A DNA stretch of 32,941 nt from contig CABFPE010000122.1 of NCBI GenBank assembly GCA_900660155.1, positions 1,535,120 through 1,568,060 on the forward strand. The letters are read 5' to 3'. Positions 22,190 to 31,780 of this stretch are shown here, piece by piece. This DNA comes from Hofstenia miamia (lineage: Eukaryota > Xenacoelomorpha > Acoela > Hofsteniidae). The position numbers were made by a program, and so were the translations under genes. The notes beneath the pieces are model-generated. The model saw nothing but the letters and a program-made list of their open reading frames with translations, searched no databases and was not told where the DNA came from. Positions within the stretch are counted from its first letter, which is position 1, and each line of letters starts with the position of its first letter.

Positions 22190-22997
22190 CCCAGATAACA
22201 ATTTTGGTTGTTTTTACGTTGTTTATAGTTGTTTCATACTTTTGGTTGTTGCAGCAACCACTAACATCCTAATAACAACTTTAATAAAAAATAATCAGTG
22301 AGCAGATGCTTGCAAATAAAACTCATTTTGTTAGTTTTATTACTAGATCCTTTTATAAAACATAAATTTGCAAAACCTTTTTTAAAATTTTTAATTGTCG
22401 AAAAATTATAATATACCAGATATGTGAATTTTCAAAATAATTTATTCATGAATATTTGGACACCTTGATATTGACAGTTAAGTAGCATAAGTTATAATTG
22501 AGCTGAAAAGATTTTTCACGACTTAAAAAAGTACTCTTACAAAATTGTGCTTAATTTTAGAGTTTTAAATTTTTGTTAAATTTGGCAGATTTTTATGCTC
22601 ATTGTTATCATTTATATACAAGACATTCATTTAAATGTTTAACAAATGTTTGTATTGAATGTGCTTGACAGTATCTCAAAGATAATGGTCTGTCCTTTGT
22701 TGGGTTTGTGTTTGTTTAAAATGCAATGTTTAAACAGCTTATTAATATAAAATTTTATTTTGCATATAAAGTAATGCTAAAACAATCATGTGACAACATA
22801 AAACAACGTTGTTACAACCTCAAAATGTTGCTGTTTCATTCATAAAAAACAACCAAAAAGCAAACCTAATGTGACGTTGTTGAAACAACGTTGTTTCGAC
22901 CAATGAAATGGTACCATTTCGACGTTAAAACAACGTTGTTTTTGACACATAAAACAACCACATACAACGTTGTTTAGCCCTTAAATTGTTATCTGGG
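22190..22997. mobile_element. MITE-like element with AACAACGTTGTT word arrays
   Basis: The ends are perfect inverted repeats, CCCAGATAACAATTT at 22190-22204 and its complement at 22983-22997, enclosing 808 bp with no coding capacity. The right ~200 bp carries the 12-bp palindrome AACAACGTTGTT at 22802, 22884 and 22929, plus a 10-bp version at 22964. The left ~90 bp carries degenerate GTTGTTT words. The core (about 22290-22795) is homologous to the core of the element at 31781-32533. The flanking bases show no clear target duplication. Superfamily is unknown. Confidence 0.75.
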
Positions 22998-23530
22998 ACT
23001 GTGTTGTGTGATTTACAAACTGGGATTGTATTCGCTTCTGCAAGAATTCTGCATAATTGATAATAGTGTTTGCCAATGCTAGTCTTCTCGTAGTGTTGAA
23101 GTACTGTTTTCATTCATAAAATGCATTTATACCAGACTACAGTCTAGAATAACCATATAATAAACAATTTAATGCTCTCATCTAACAATTAATTTGAATG
23201 GAATTTGGGCCGTACAAATATTCAAATCACTGAAAAATTTAATACTCCTTTAATGATTCTCATAATGAGAAAAGAATGTTGCTTCGTATTTTTTTTGTTG
23301 CATACATATAATGTGCGTAATTTACTTATCGTGATCATATTTGATAATATAATTGTTCTAGACTTAATGCATGTATACCAGTAACAGGTGGGCAAGTTAA
23401 TGTAAGTGATTTCTAATAAATTATATAAGATTTTTTTGTTACTTGTGACAAATATTAAATTTTTTAATGTTGGCAATTATTTCCCTTGCATTGCAGATTT
23501 TGGTAGCATTCACGCTGTTCTAAAAACTAA
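22998..23530. other. No recognised feature
   Basis: Sequence between the MITE-like element and the Tigger left end. Short chance frames on both strands (up to 84 codons) have no recognised motif. Confidence 0.35.
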
Positions 23531-23689
23531 TACAGTAGGAACTTGGTATTGTGCACCCGCTTGGAACTGGCTACCCAACTACGCAATATAGAGTAAATGG
23601 GTAAAACAGTGAATTTTATCCAAAGAAATCAATTATACTGGTTTGAGACATCGAGTTTTTAATGTTTTGTCAATCGTGTCTATCCATTT

Positions 23690-24030
23690 AACGAGCTTCG
23701 CCTTCTTGTCCCTTAGACAGAAAGTAGGGTTGCAAGTTTCTAGCTTGAATGAATGCTTCCTCCGCATTAAGAGATTCAACAATGAACCTTCTTATTCCTC
23801 TTGGCTTTGAGTTGGAACTGACGATATAGCAGAGGGCTCATATGTTGGTACAAAATCGTCATCGTATACCTCCATATCCTCTTCCACAATAACCTCGAAA
23901 TCAGTTAATGCCGCCAAAAAACCTGCTTTTCAAAAACAGCTCTAAACTACCGCTGAGGTGACTCTCTCTCAAGATTTCTTCAATATATGCATAGCAGTTG
24001 AACTTACTGGTGATAATTCTTGATCACAAT
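23690..24030 (-). pseudogene. Tigger transposase relic, C-terminal part
   Basis: The minus strand from about 24030 reads SSTAMHILKKS, stop, ERVTSAVV, stop, SCF, stop, KAGFLAALTDFEV. This matches the family block LDAMhmLkkSWeRVTp.tI.nCFrKAGF, with TGG-to-TGA and similar nonsense changes. An acidic tail (VEEDMEVYDDDFVP) follows. It continues the transposase from 27430 after about 20-25 residues, so the retroelement insertion lies within this gap. Confidence 0.75.
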
Positions 24031-24035
24031 TTTTT

Positions 24036-27000
24036 TTTTTGAAAATCTTTACAACACAAAAGATAGCTATGATATAGAATAAATATGAAAACAAAAAAGA
24101 AAAAAGAAATAATTGGTTTAGATGAAAATGGAAATTTTATAAAGAGAATAAGCAGAGATGATAATGTAACACAGCAGTTATCCGATCTCTCCCTGACAAC
24201 ACATCCTACAAAGATAAGTTCTGGGCAGTACGAGAGTCACACATCAAATCCAACATTGGATCTGAGCAGTACGGGACTCACACAGCAATTATCCGATCTC
24301 TCTCTGATAACACATCTTACAAAGCTAAGTACTTCTGAACCAAATATTAATAACAATTTTTTGACCTTCATAAAACACCGTGTGCCCACCTTAAATAGAG
24401 TACCAAAAGGTTCTCGGAAATGCCTGGCTGAACTTTTCATAAAATGCCTAAACGATATTTTGAAAACACCCGACTCTGAGGAACATTGGCAAAAGTTAAT
24501 GTCTTTATCTAAGAAGGTACTGAAATTACCCGAGCGTTCCGGAAAAAATAAAGCAAATTTAACTAATATTTTGAATAAAAGAATAAAGAATTTCACCTTC
24601 TCTCTGGATGTTAATGAAACTTTAAACAAACATAAGCCAAAGAAATCAAAAAATATTTCGCAAAATCGACTGATTTCAAACAAAATTGAAAGTGGTGATA
24701 TTAAAGGGGCTGTTCGTATTATTAGTAGTGATGATTCTGTTGCTGAGTGTAACATGGATGTTTACAACAAGCTCCTCAGTAAGCACCCTCAAAAAAATTC
24801 AGTTAGGGTTTTTAAAAATTTAGAAACTTCTGCAGAAATAAATTTTGGGGCTGTTAAAAATAATATTAACTCTTTTCCTCCTGGTTCTGCAGGTGGCCCT
24901 GACGGCTTGAAGCCCCAAATTTTGAAAGATCTTATCCACGAAAAAAATGGCGAAATAGCATCAATTTTGATACAAAAACTAACTGATTTTGTAAATATCA
25001 TTCTTCATGGTAATGTGCCTGTTTGTGTGCGACCAGTGTTTTTTGGGGCTAATTTAACTGCTTTGAATAAAAAGGACGGAGGAGTTCGACCTATTGCCGT
25101 GGGAAACACTTTCAGACGGCTAGCGTCTAAATGTGCTGGCTTTTTAGTAAAAAATGAACGTATTGCAAGCTACAAGAATGTGCAACTTGGATATGGAGTG
25201 CCGAAAGGATGTGAATCAGCCGCCCATGCAGTTCGGAATTACATAAACTCAATTGATGACGATAATTTTGTGCTTTTCAAAGTTGATTTCAAAAATGCTT
25301 TTAATTGTATTGACCGTGAAAAATTGCTGCTAACCATTTACGAAAAGTATCCTGCTATTTTTAATTATACTAACAACGCTTATGGACAAAACTCATACCT
25401 GTTTTTCGGTGATCAAATAATTTTATCTAGTGTAGGAGCTCAGCAAGGAGATCCTGAAGGTCCTCCTCTTTTTTCAGATATAATAAATCCTATTATACAA
25501 AATTTTTCTTGTGATTTAAACGTTTGGTACCTTGATGACGGCAACTTTGCAGACAATTATCAGAAAGTCATTGCTACGTACAGTTATCTCAAAACGGAAG
25601 CGGAAAAAATTGGTCTATCTGTTAACCCTAGCAAGTGTGAAATTGTCTTTTTAGGTTCACCTGTTAATGGGAAAAAGAAAAAAATCATGCAAGAATTCTA
25701 CGAAGTATGCCCTGGCGTAAGTGAAACCGAAATAAAGGACTTAGTTATCCTTGGGGCACCAATTGGAGATAAGGCTGTTGAGAATTGTTTATCAGAGAAA
25801 CTTAATACTTTCTCTAATATGGCTAAAAATTTGGAAAAAATTGACACACATTATGCTTTTTTTCTTTTAAAAAATTGTTTACATGTGCCTAAGATGAACT
25901 ATTTTTTGAGGACTGCTCCTTGTTTTCTTAAAAAGGAAATTTTAATTAAATTTGATCAATGTCTAATTGAATGTTTGAAAAAGACATGCAACATTGGGTT
26001 AAATTCTCTCGCCTCCATGCAAATACAGCTACCCGTACGTCTTAGTGGAATGGGTATCCCCTCCGTTGTAAATATTGCCCCTTCAGCTTATTTAGCGTCT
26101 GTGACTGGATCTTTCAAACTAATAAGCAATATATTGCATGGAAAGACATTTCCCGACATTTATTCTAATTCAGCCCTCTGTGCATGGCAAAACCAAGTGT
26201 CCTCCACTGTTTTACCCTGTGGCTCACCTTTTCAAAAGGATTGGCTGGAACCGGTACATGAAAAAATTTTTAGTGACATCATTTCCGGATGCAACGAATA
26301 TAATAAAAAAAGATTAACCGCCTTTAAAGGCAAATTTCAAGGTTCCTGGTTGAATGCACTGCCATCAAAATCTCTGGGTTTAAAATGTACTGACGCTCAA
26401 TTTAGAATTAGTTTTGCTCTACGTACGGGCTCTAAAATTTGTGAAAAACATATTTGTTCATGTGAAACACCTGTTGATGAATTAGGTACCCATGGTTTAT
26501 CTTGCAAGAAGAGTGCTGGCAGGTTTAGCCGACATAGTCACCTAAATGATTTTTTTAAACGCACAATAGGTACTGCCGGTTACAATTCTGTTTTAGAGCC
26601 ACCAGGTTTATGTCGAAGCGATGGGAAACGACCAGACGGAATGACCTTAATACCCTGGTCTCGCGGACAATCTCTCGTGTGGGACGTCACCGTTGTGGAT
26701 TCACTGGCGCCTAGTCGCATTTGTCGGGACGTTAATCATATCAAAGAGGCCGAGGAACGCAAAGCTGCAAAGTATACCGAAATATCCAATAGCGGCTACT
26801 TGTTCCAACCCCTTGCTTTCGATACTCAAGGAAATTGCGGACCTTCGACGAAAAGTTTTTTGAAAGATCTAGGAGACAAACTTGTAAATATATCTGGCGA
26901 TAAACGAGCAAAAGAATTTCTGTATCAATCAATAACATCGATAATTATTCAACATAATGCCGCTTGTGTACTAGGGACTTTAGATAAACAAGAACGCATG

Positions 27001-27423
27001 GACGAAATCTTTACTTTGTTGTAATTTCTAAACAGGTTTATGTCGAAGGTGTTCTCATTGCGACTTTTTCAGGTTGTGCTAATCGACATTTGATCGCGGA
27101 TAACATTCAGTGGTTTTCTGATGAGAAAAGAAGTATAGAAGACATATTTGGCTAAAAAGGGGTTGCATATGTCGGTAGTTATTGTAGTAAATGATTGCCA
27201 ATCACATTCGTTTCTAGCCTGAAGATGCTGTGATTTTAAATCAAGTTTAAGATCGTTTTAATGTTGGCACTGTGGAATTAACTGATGAATTGGAAGTTGC
27301 CTCATATATTCCTGTAGAAAACAAAGCTTCTTGATATTGGTTTTAACATGTGCTTTTTTTGAAACTCATTTGTTCATTATTTGATGTTTGTTATTAAACG
27401 TTGATTAATAAATCTTTAATTTA
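24036..27423 (+). mobile_element. REL-endonuclease non-LTR retrotransposon inserted in Tigger
   Basis: The limits are set by where Tigger transposase similarity stops on the left (about 24030) and resumes on the right (about 27425), giving an insert of roughly 3.4 kb. It has a very short 5' leader after a poly-T run (24033-24044), one long ORF, and about 400 bp of 3' sequence ending in AATAAATCTTTAATTTAAAG. There is no poly(A) tail. I could not identify a target-site duplication. Its ORF is fully open while the surrounding Tigger is riddled with stops, so it is much younger than its host element. Confidence 0.75.
24085..27024 (+). CDS. Reverse transcriptase with C-terminal restriction-like endonuclease
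   Basis: An intact 979-residue polyprotein. RT blocks run from about 255 to 560: PGSAGGPDGLKPQIL, GGVRPIAVGNTFRRLASK (333-350), LFKVDFKNAFN (catalytic Asp401), GAQQGDPEGPPLF (451-463), WYLDDGNFAD (Asp484/485), GLSVNPSKCE and LVILGAPIG. A zinc-binding cluster (Cys786, Cys791, Cys793, His803, Cys807, possibly His817) precedes a PD-(D/E)xK endonuclease: RPDG (Asp851), VWDVTVVD (Asp867) and EERKAAKY (Lys893/896), as in R2/R4/NeSL-type elements. The C-terminus ends in NAACVLGTLDKQE. It therefore nicks the target and primes cDNA there, as known for that class. The first 250 residues show no C2H2 finger or Myb motif, but contain a 37-residue duplicated segment (QQLSDLSL at 29-36 and 67-74). An in-frame TGA at 24070 fixes the start region. 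No frameshift or catalytic loss is seen, so it may be active. Confidence 0.9.
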   Translation: MKTKKKKEIIGLDENGNFIKRISRDDNVTQQLSDLSLTTHPTKISSGQYESHTSNPTLDLSSTGLTQQLSDLSLITHLTKLSTSEPNINNNFLTFIKHRVPTLNRVPKGSRKCLAELFIKCLNDILKTPDSEEHWQKLMSLSKKVLKLPERSGKNKANLTNILNKRIKNFTFSLDVNETLNKHKPKKSKNISQNRLISNKIESGDIKGAVRIISSDDSVAECNMDVYNKLLSKHPQKNSVRVFKNLETSAEINFGAVKNNINSFPPGSAGGPDGLKPQILKDLIHEKNGEIASILIQKLTDFVNIILHGNVPVCVRPVFFGANLTALNKKDGGVRPIAVGNTFRRLASKCAGFLVKNERIASYKNVQLGYGVPKGCESAAHAVRNYINSIDDDNFVLFKVDFKNAFNCIDREKLLLTIYEKYPAIFNYTNNAYGQNSYLFFGDQIILSSVGAQQGDPEGPPLFSDIINPIIQNFSCDLNVWYLDDGNFADNYQKVIATYSYLKTEAEKIGLSVNPSKCEIVFLGSPVNGKKKKIMQEFYEVCPGVSETEIKDLVILGAPIGDKAVENCLSEKLNTFSNMAKNLEKIDTHYAFFLLKNCLHVPKMNYFLRTAPCFLKKEILIKFDQCLIECLKKTCNIGLNSLASMQIQLPVRLSGMGIPSVVNIAPSAYLASVTGSFKLISNILHGKTFPDIYSNSALCAWQNQVSSTVLPCGSPFQKDWLEPVHEKIFSDIISGCNEYNKKRLTAFKGKFQGSWLNALPSKSLGLKCTDAQFRISFALRTGSKICEKHICSCETPVDELGTHGLSCKKSAGRFSRHSHLNDFFKRTIGTAGYNSVLEPPGLCRSDGKRPDGMTLIPWSRGQSLVWDVTVVDSLAPSRICRDVNHIKEAEERKAAKYTEISNSGYLFQPLAFDTQGNCGPSTKSFLKDLGDKLVNISGDKRAKEFLYQSITSIIIQHNAACVLGTLDKQERMDEIFTLL

Positions 27424-27429
27424 AAGACT

Positions 27430-28130
27430 GAATGGATCGTTTTTGAACCACTGTTTTGTAGGACCTTTTCAAGCAGCTAATTATCCCCATGTCCATTGGT
27501 TGATATTTCGAAGTAACATTCGCCAGGAAGAATGAGTTCGATATTTGAAAGCTCAATTATTGGGTGGGCAGTGCAGTTACCAACAAACAAAAGAATGCGA
27601 CATTTTTCCACTTGAAATTCCCTGTTCATTTTGTCAGTAAAGTAATTCTTATATTTGAAGTTCGTTGTCTGCATAGACTTCTGTTCCTTTTTTCTTCCTC
27701 TGTAACCAGTGAGGCATTTTGTGTTTGTGTGTATAACAAACCAGTTCGTCAACGTTATAGATATCTTTGGGCTTCCACCTCTCTGAAATGCTATCCAAAT
27801 TAGATGTCCAGCTTGAAACAACAGTTTCATCCACTGTGCTTGCATGACCATGTAATGTGCGAAAATTCATGTTGTACCTATCCCGGAATTTTGTCAAGGT
27901 AACCGTGACTACTTCAGAAGTTGGATAAATGCAAAGATGGTACAATTTCCTTGGCTTGCTCCATCAGTAAGTCACCAGAAATTTCAACCTTATTCCTTGT
28001 GATACACAGTTTCTCTTCGTGTTGCAATTTGCATCAGTTGCTGCTGTTAATTTCTTTTTATTTTTGAGAATACGATTCAAAGTTGAGAGTGAAGCTAGCT
28101 TGAACTTAGCGACAATTTGTGACTTCGCGC
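27430..28130 (-). pseudogene. Tigger transposase relic, N-terminal and catalytic part
   Basis: Minus-strand fragments read LASLSTLNRILKNKKKL near 28100-28050 (helix-turn-helix end), KFRDRYNMNFRTLHG and VDETVVSSWTSNLDSI at 27890-27800, KPKDIYNVDE near 27765-27745 (first catalytic Asp), NREFQVEKCRILLFVGNCTAHP near 27620-27565, and after a frameshift SKYQPMDMGIISCLKRSYKT near 27500-27440. Each matches the Tigger/pogo DDE transposase in order. The second catalytic aspartate, normally FVDNC, is Gly here (about 27580). The segment between the first and second Asp is shortened, and stops and frameshifts are present. It cannot be active. Confidence 0.85.
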
Positions 28131-28508
28131 CTCAGCTAGAGATAATCACACTCTTCTCTGCAAGTGTACGCGATGTGCGCTAAACTGCCGCACTCTGCGA
28201 CATTGAAAGGGACTCTGAAATCAACTGACTTTACATTTGTTTATTCTGTGATGTTCCTTTATTACATTGCTGTCACCAGCTAGAAATGAGTAGTACGTGT
28301 GTAAGTCTGCTATGCAATATCGAGTCAAATTTGCATTGCATGGGGATTTTTTCTTGTACACAATATGGGGAATTATGCTATAGTGAGGTTACCCTATATT
28401 GAAGTTTTGTTAGTAAAACTACGAAAATGCACTACGGAATTTCAAATAAGTGCGCTATATAGAGTATTATGCAATACTGATGGTATACAATAGTGAAGTC
28501 CGACTGTA

Positions 28509-29257
28509 GTTATCTATTTGCTACTAGATTTCGTAGATCAGTAGAAATAATAAGTGTTTGTTTCTGTATAAAATATACATTTTAGTTTGCACTAACGCCT
28601 TAATGGATCATTGTTCATACAATCAATCATGACTTGCATTTCTATATTTTACTTCAAAGTTTATCGATGTTCAAATACATCTAATAATCGCCTCAACTTC
28701 AATGTTCTTTATTCTGACGATAGATGGCAGACTGCAATCACCTTCAAAAGTGGTAATTAGAATGTAAATCAATATACCATCGTTGTTTTTTGACAGCAGT
28801 GTGCATATTGGGTTGAAATATAATTGTATTCACATTTTTTACATGTTATTCAGGGACACCTAAAGAATATGACAATTTCCATTACATTCTTCTAGATTAA
28901 GAAGAACTTGAAGATCATTTGTAGAGCATTTTCCAAGCTCTTAAGACTTTGCATTAATGATTGCGTAAAAACGCATTCCTCCAGTCAATTTGAAAGGATT
29001 TCCGTGACTTGCTTTAGATAATTTGAAACTCAGATATATAAAGTGTTTTTGAAGTAGTTTGCACTGCAGCATATTGTATGCATGACTGTACAAACCTTAG
29101 ACCTCTTTCTGCCATGTTTGAAAAAAAAACAAATTTTCAATATTGTCTGAATAGTTTCCCAGTTGGCAGGCGCACTGTCTCTATGGCAGCTTTCCAAAAG
29201 TCTGTTCACGAAATTAGAAGCCACAAAAATCCCATTAATCATCTGTTGTGGTACAAT
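28509..29257. other. No recognised feature
   Basis: Sequence between the Tigger right end and the 3' end of the next LINE relic. Overlapping frames at 29030-29266 on both strands look mildly protein-like but match nothing I know. Confidence 0.35.
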
Positions 29258-30478
29258 ATTAAATAAAAATAATAATAAAAATAATGAATGACATTATTTA
29301 GTCGCTGATTGCAGACACTACAAAAATATAAAATCAAGTCAAGTTTTACAGCAGCAGGGACAGTAACAGGAGATGAAATAGGAGAAGTGCTCAGCATCAG
29401 ACATCAAAGATTTCTTGAAGCTTGGCGGTGGGGAAAAAATCAATGGATGTTGGAGGCTTGAGAATCAAGATATAATTAGCAGCAGTACAAGCATGATTGA
29501 AAAACGAGTGGATCAAGATCCTATTTGCAAGTGAGCAGTCGATTGAACAGAAGGAGGTCACAGGCATGGAAGTAGTGACAGTGGAAGAGTGGAGAATTTG
29601 AGAAGGGCGTCTTTGCATGGCAAGGGGGAGACCCATTTGAAGGCACACTTCTGGAAAGGTTCCATAGAGTGGAACAAGGAATGAGAAGGCCACCAACAGG
29701 GAGAAGCATAGAGAAGAATGGTGCGAGAAATTCACTTGAACAAAGAGAATTTCACAGCAGCCGTGGAATTAAAGGGAACATTACGGAAGAGGGCAAAGAG
29801 TGAGGAATTCGCTTTGTGGAAGTGAAAGGACACATGAACAGACCAATTCAAGTTAGCAGCAAGTTGAACTCTGAGATGAGTGTGATGAGGAGAAAAGTTC
29901 ACAGGAACAGGAAGATCAGAAGGGGGAGATACTGAAAAGGAAATACCACATGTCTTGGTTGGACTAAAATCAAGATGGTTAACAGAAGACCAAGTGGCCA
30001 AAAATTCAAGATCAGAGGTAATATTGGAGGCAAAATAACTACCAAAGTTGAAAATCGCAGTGTCATCAACGTACAGTAGACAGGATGAGTTGAGGAAGAG
30101 AACAGCAAATACAGAACTTTGAGGAGCACCACAAAACAAAAGAGCAGGAGAGGAAATAGTTGAGTTGATTTTAACACACTGACGACAATTGGAGAGGTAA
30201 GACGGGAAGAGTTCGATGAAATCAGCATCAAAGCCAAATAAACATAGTTTGTCAAGAAGAATAGAAGGTGGGAATCGATCAAAAGCTTTAGAAATGTCAA
30301 GAAAGATAATGCAACCAGGATCATTATGATCAGGGTGGAAATAGCAGTTTTCAATCAAAGTGAGCAAGTTAGTGATAGTAGAACGACCTGGAAGGTTACC
30401 ATGCTGAGAAGCGTAGAAGAGGTGACGAATTTTAGGGAACACATAACTCACAACTGATCTGCAACAGAAAAGTGACAT
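29258..30478 (-). mobile_element. 5'-truncated non-LTR retrotransposon relic (RT half)
   Basis: A 248-codon minus-strand frame (30478-29732) reads SQHGNLPGRSTITNLL, CIIFLDISKAFDRFPPS, CVKINSTISSPALLFCGAPQ and LLYVDDTAIF, the central LINE RT motifs in order. The catalytic residues LDISKAFD and YVDD are kept, but GAPQGSVLGPLLF is degraded to GAPQSSVFAVLF and roughly 20 residues before YVDD are deleted. Thumb-region fragments follow in shifted frames (29709-29397). The 3' end is a TTATT-type microsatellite (29258-29290), a feature of CR1/Rex1-like LINEs. Truncation of the 5' part at about 30478 is the usual incomplete reverse transcription outcome. The base composition is less AT-rich than its neighbours, suggesting a younger insertion than the relics on the left. 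Confidence 0.85.
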
Positions 30479-30541
30479 GTCACTTTCCAGACCAAAGGAA
30501 AATGGAAAATTTCATTTTGAAGACCTGATTACTTCTTTTCA

Positions 30542-30724
30542 CCGTTTCCACCAAAGAGTACTAACATGCTTTTTATATACTGACATATCCAAAATGTTTG
30601 ATCCTTCCAATGGTATGGGTTCTTTTATTTGTAAACCATACTCACTAAATGCATATTTGTGGTGATTATCCTTTTGATAAGCTAACATTTCATACCCATT
30701 GTTTGCCACTTTATCGAAGTAGAT
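30542..30724 (-). pseudogene. Unidentified coding-looking stretch
   Basis: The minus strand is open for 61 codons with a protein-like composition (for example GYEMLAYQKDNHHKYAF, then SEYGLQIKEPIPLEGSNILD and KKHVSTLWWKR) before a stop at 30539-30541. It is preceded by a stop at 30725-30727. I do not recognise the family. It could be an exon or a transposon relic; no convincing splice pair was found. Confidence 0.3.
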
Positions 30725-30872
30725 TCATATGCTTTGACTTTGTGCGTAGGATTGCTAGTTGTGAATTAATTTGACTGTGTAAATGTATAATAGGAATACT
30801 GGCAGAATCCCTTTCACTTGCCCATGTTTTCAATGAATATTACTCCAAATATCCATTCTTCTTCCAGGATTG

Positions 30873-30918
30873 CAAAAGAAGAACGTATAATGTATGAACA
30901 TTATACGTTCTTCTTTTG
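30873..30918. repeat. Perfect inverted repeat, 20-bp arms, 6-nt loop
   Basis: Bases 30873-30892 are exactly complementary to 30899-30918, with TATGAA between. One further T-A pair could extend the stem to 21 bp. It is an exact foldback in unique-looking sequence. Confidence 0.95.
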
Positions 30919-31064
30919 TCAAGCTCTTACTGGTACCAGCAGTACTAATCAGTTTTCAGAGGATCACTTCTGACTCACTTGCAACTCAAGGTGTTGTTTC
31001 CATACACTTCCTTGTTAATTTGTGGACTCATCAACGAAATAAACCTACTTCTGATCTGACATAA

Positions 31065-31295
31065 TTAAATGTTATTTTTCTGTTCTTTTAGCTTAGTGCC
31101 CCCAATTAGCATCTGAAAACCAAGTAGAATTTTGAGTTCAATATACACCATAGTCTGAATATCCTTTTCATCTTTTGGAAAACTGAGTTTAATAAGAACC
31201 TTTTCCTTCACCTCCAATGGTGAACCTTCTGAGTCTGCAATGTGTTTCTTCCTAAATTTCAAGCAAGTTTGAGTGTTATCAGGGTTTGTGAGCAA
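31065..31295 (-). pseudogene. Unidentified coding-looking stretch
   Basis: A 76-codon minus-strand frame has a balanced, protein-like composition (KKHIADSEGSPLEVKEKVLI, then LSFPKDEKDIQTMVYIELK). Just upstream, near 31400-31340, another frame reads HRRGGVCIALIHNYIRS, which faintly resembles the R.GGG block of LINE endonucleases. The family is not established. It may be a relic of one element together with the stretch at 30542-30724. Confidence 0.3.
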
Positions 31296-31299
31296 AAGG

Positions 31300-31780
31300 T
31301 ATCAATACCAGCCTGTATTTTAATGAAGCTATTATTGGGACTTCTAATGTAGTTGTGAATAAGTGCAATACAAACGCCACCCCTTCTATGTTTCCAGGTG
31401 ATGAAGCAGTAATGCTAGTGTCCAGTACTTGTAATCTTTGATTTTCTGTAACAGTCATGTCTCAACAACCTGCATTGATAAGTTCTTTCTCTCTCATTGA
31501 TCTGATACATTACTAACTTAATATATTAGACAATAAAAATAAGCACTGTTTATTCAAATTTGATTAATCAGCTCATTATCGTAAATATTTGTCAGAAATG
31601 CTTGTTTTGCACACGCCACTAGTTCTTCTAATGAATGTTACTCTAAATCAATTGTGCACATTGTACAAATCTGTAATCTAATTTTGTTAAATAAATTCAA
31701 ATGATACAGCTAGTAATTTATAATAAGCAAAAAGAAATTTAATAACAAAACTTGAAATAGATTTTTTGAAATGCACCTCA
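31300..31780. other. No firm feature
   Basis: Apart from the faint endonuclease-like reading near 31340-31400 on the minus strand, I see nothing interpretable here. Confidence 0.3.

Larger units (their letters stand above)
23533..28506 (-). mobile_element. Tigger/pogo-like DNA transposon, dead, split by a retroelement
   Basis: The left terminus CAGTAGGAACTTGGTATTGT (23533) and the inverted right terminus CAGTCGGACTTCACTATTGT (28506 inward) are imperfect inverted repeats. Each is flanked by TA (23531-23532 and 28507-28508), the target of Tc1/mariner-superfamily elements. Transposase traces on the minus strand lie at both sides of an inserted non-LTR element: N-terminal and central parts at 27.4-28.2 kb, C-terminal part at 23.7-24.0 kb. 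Removing the ~3.4-kb insert leaves about 1.6 kb, shorter than a typical Tigger of about 2.5 kb, in line with a deletion seen inside the transposase. Confidence 0.85.

Noticed and set aside
24237..24755. 172-residue minus-strand frame
   Set aside because: Antisense shadow of the intact reverse-transcriptase ORF.
29030..29266. Overlapping 60-70-residue frames on both strands
   Set aside because: No recognised motif, no splice sites, and neither strand is favoured.
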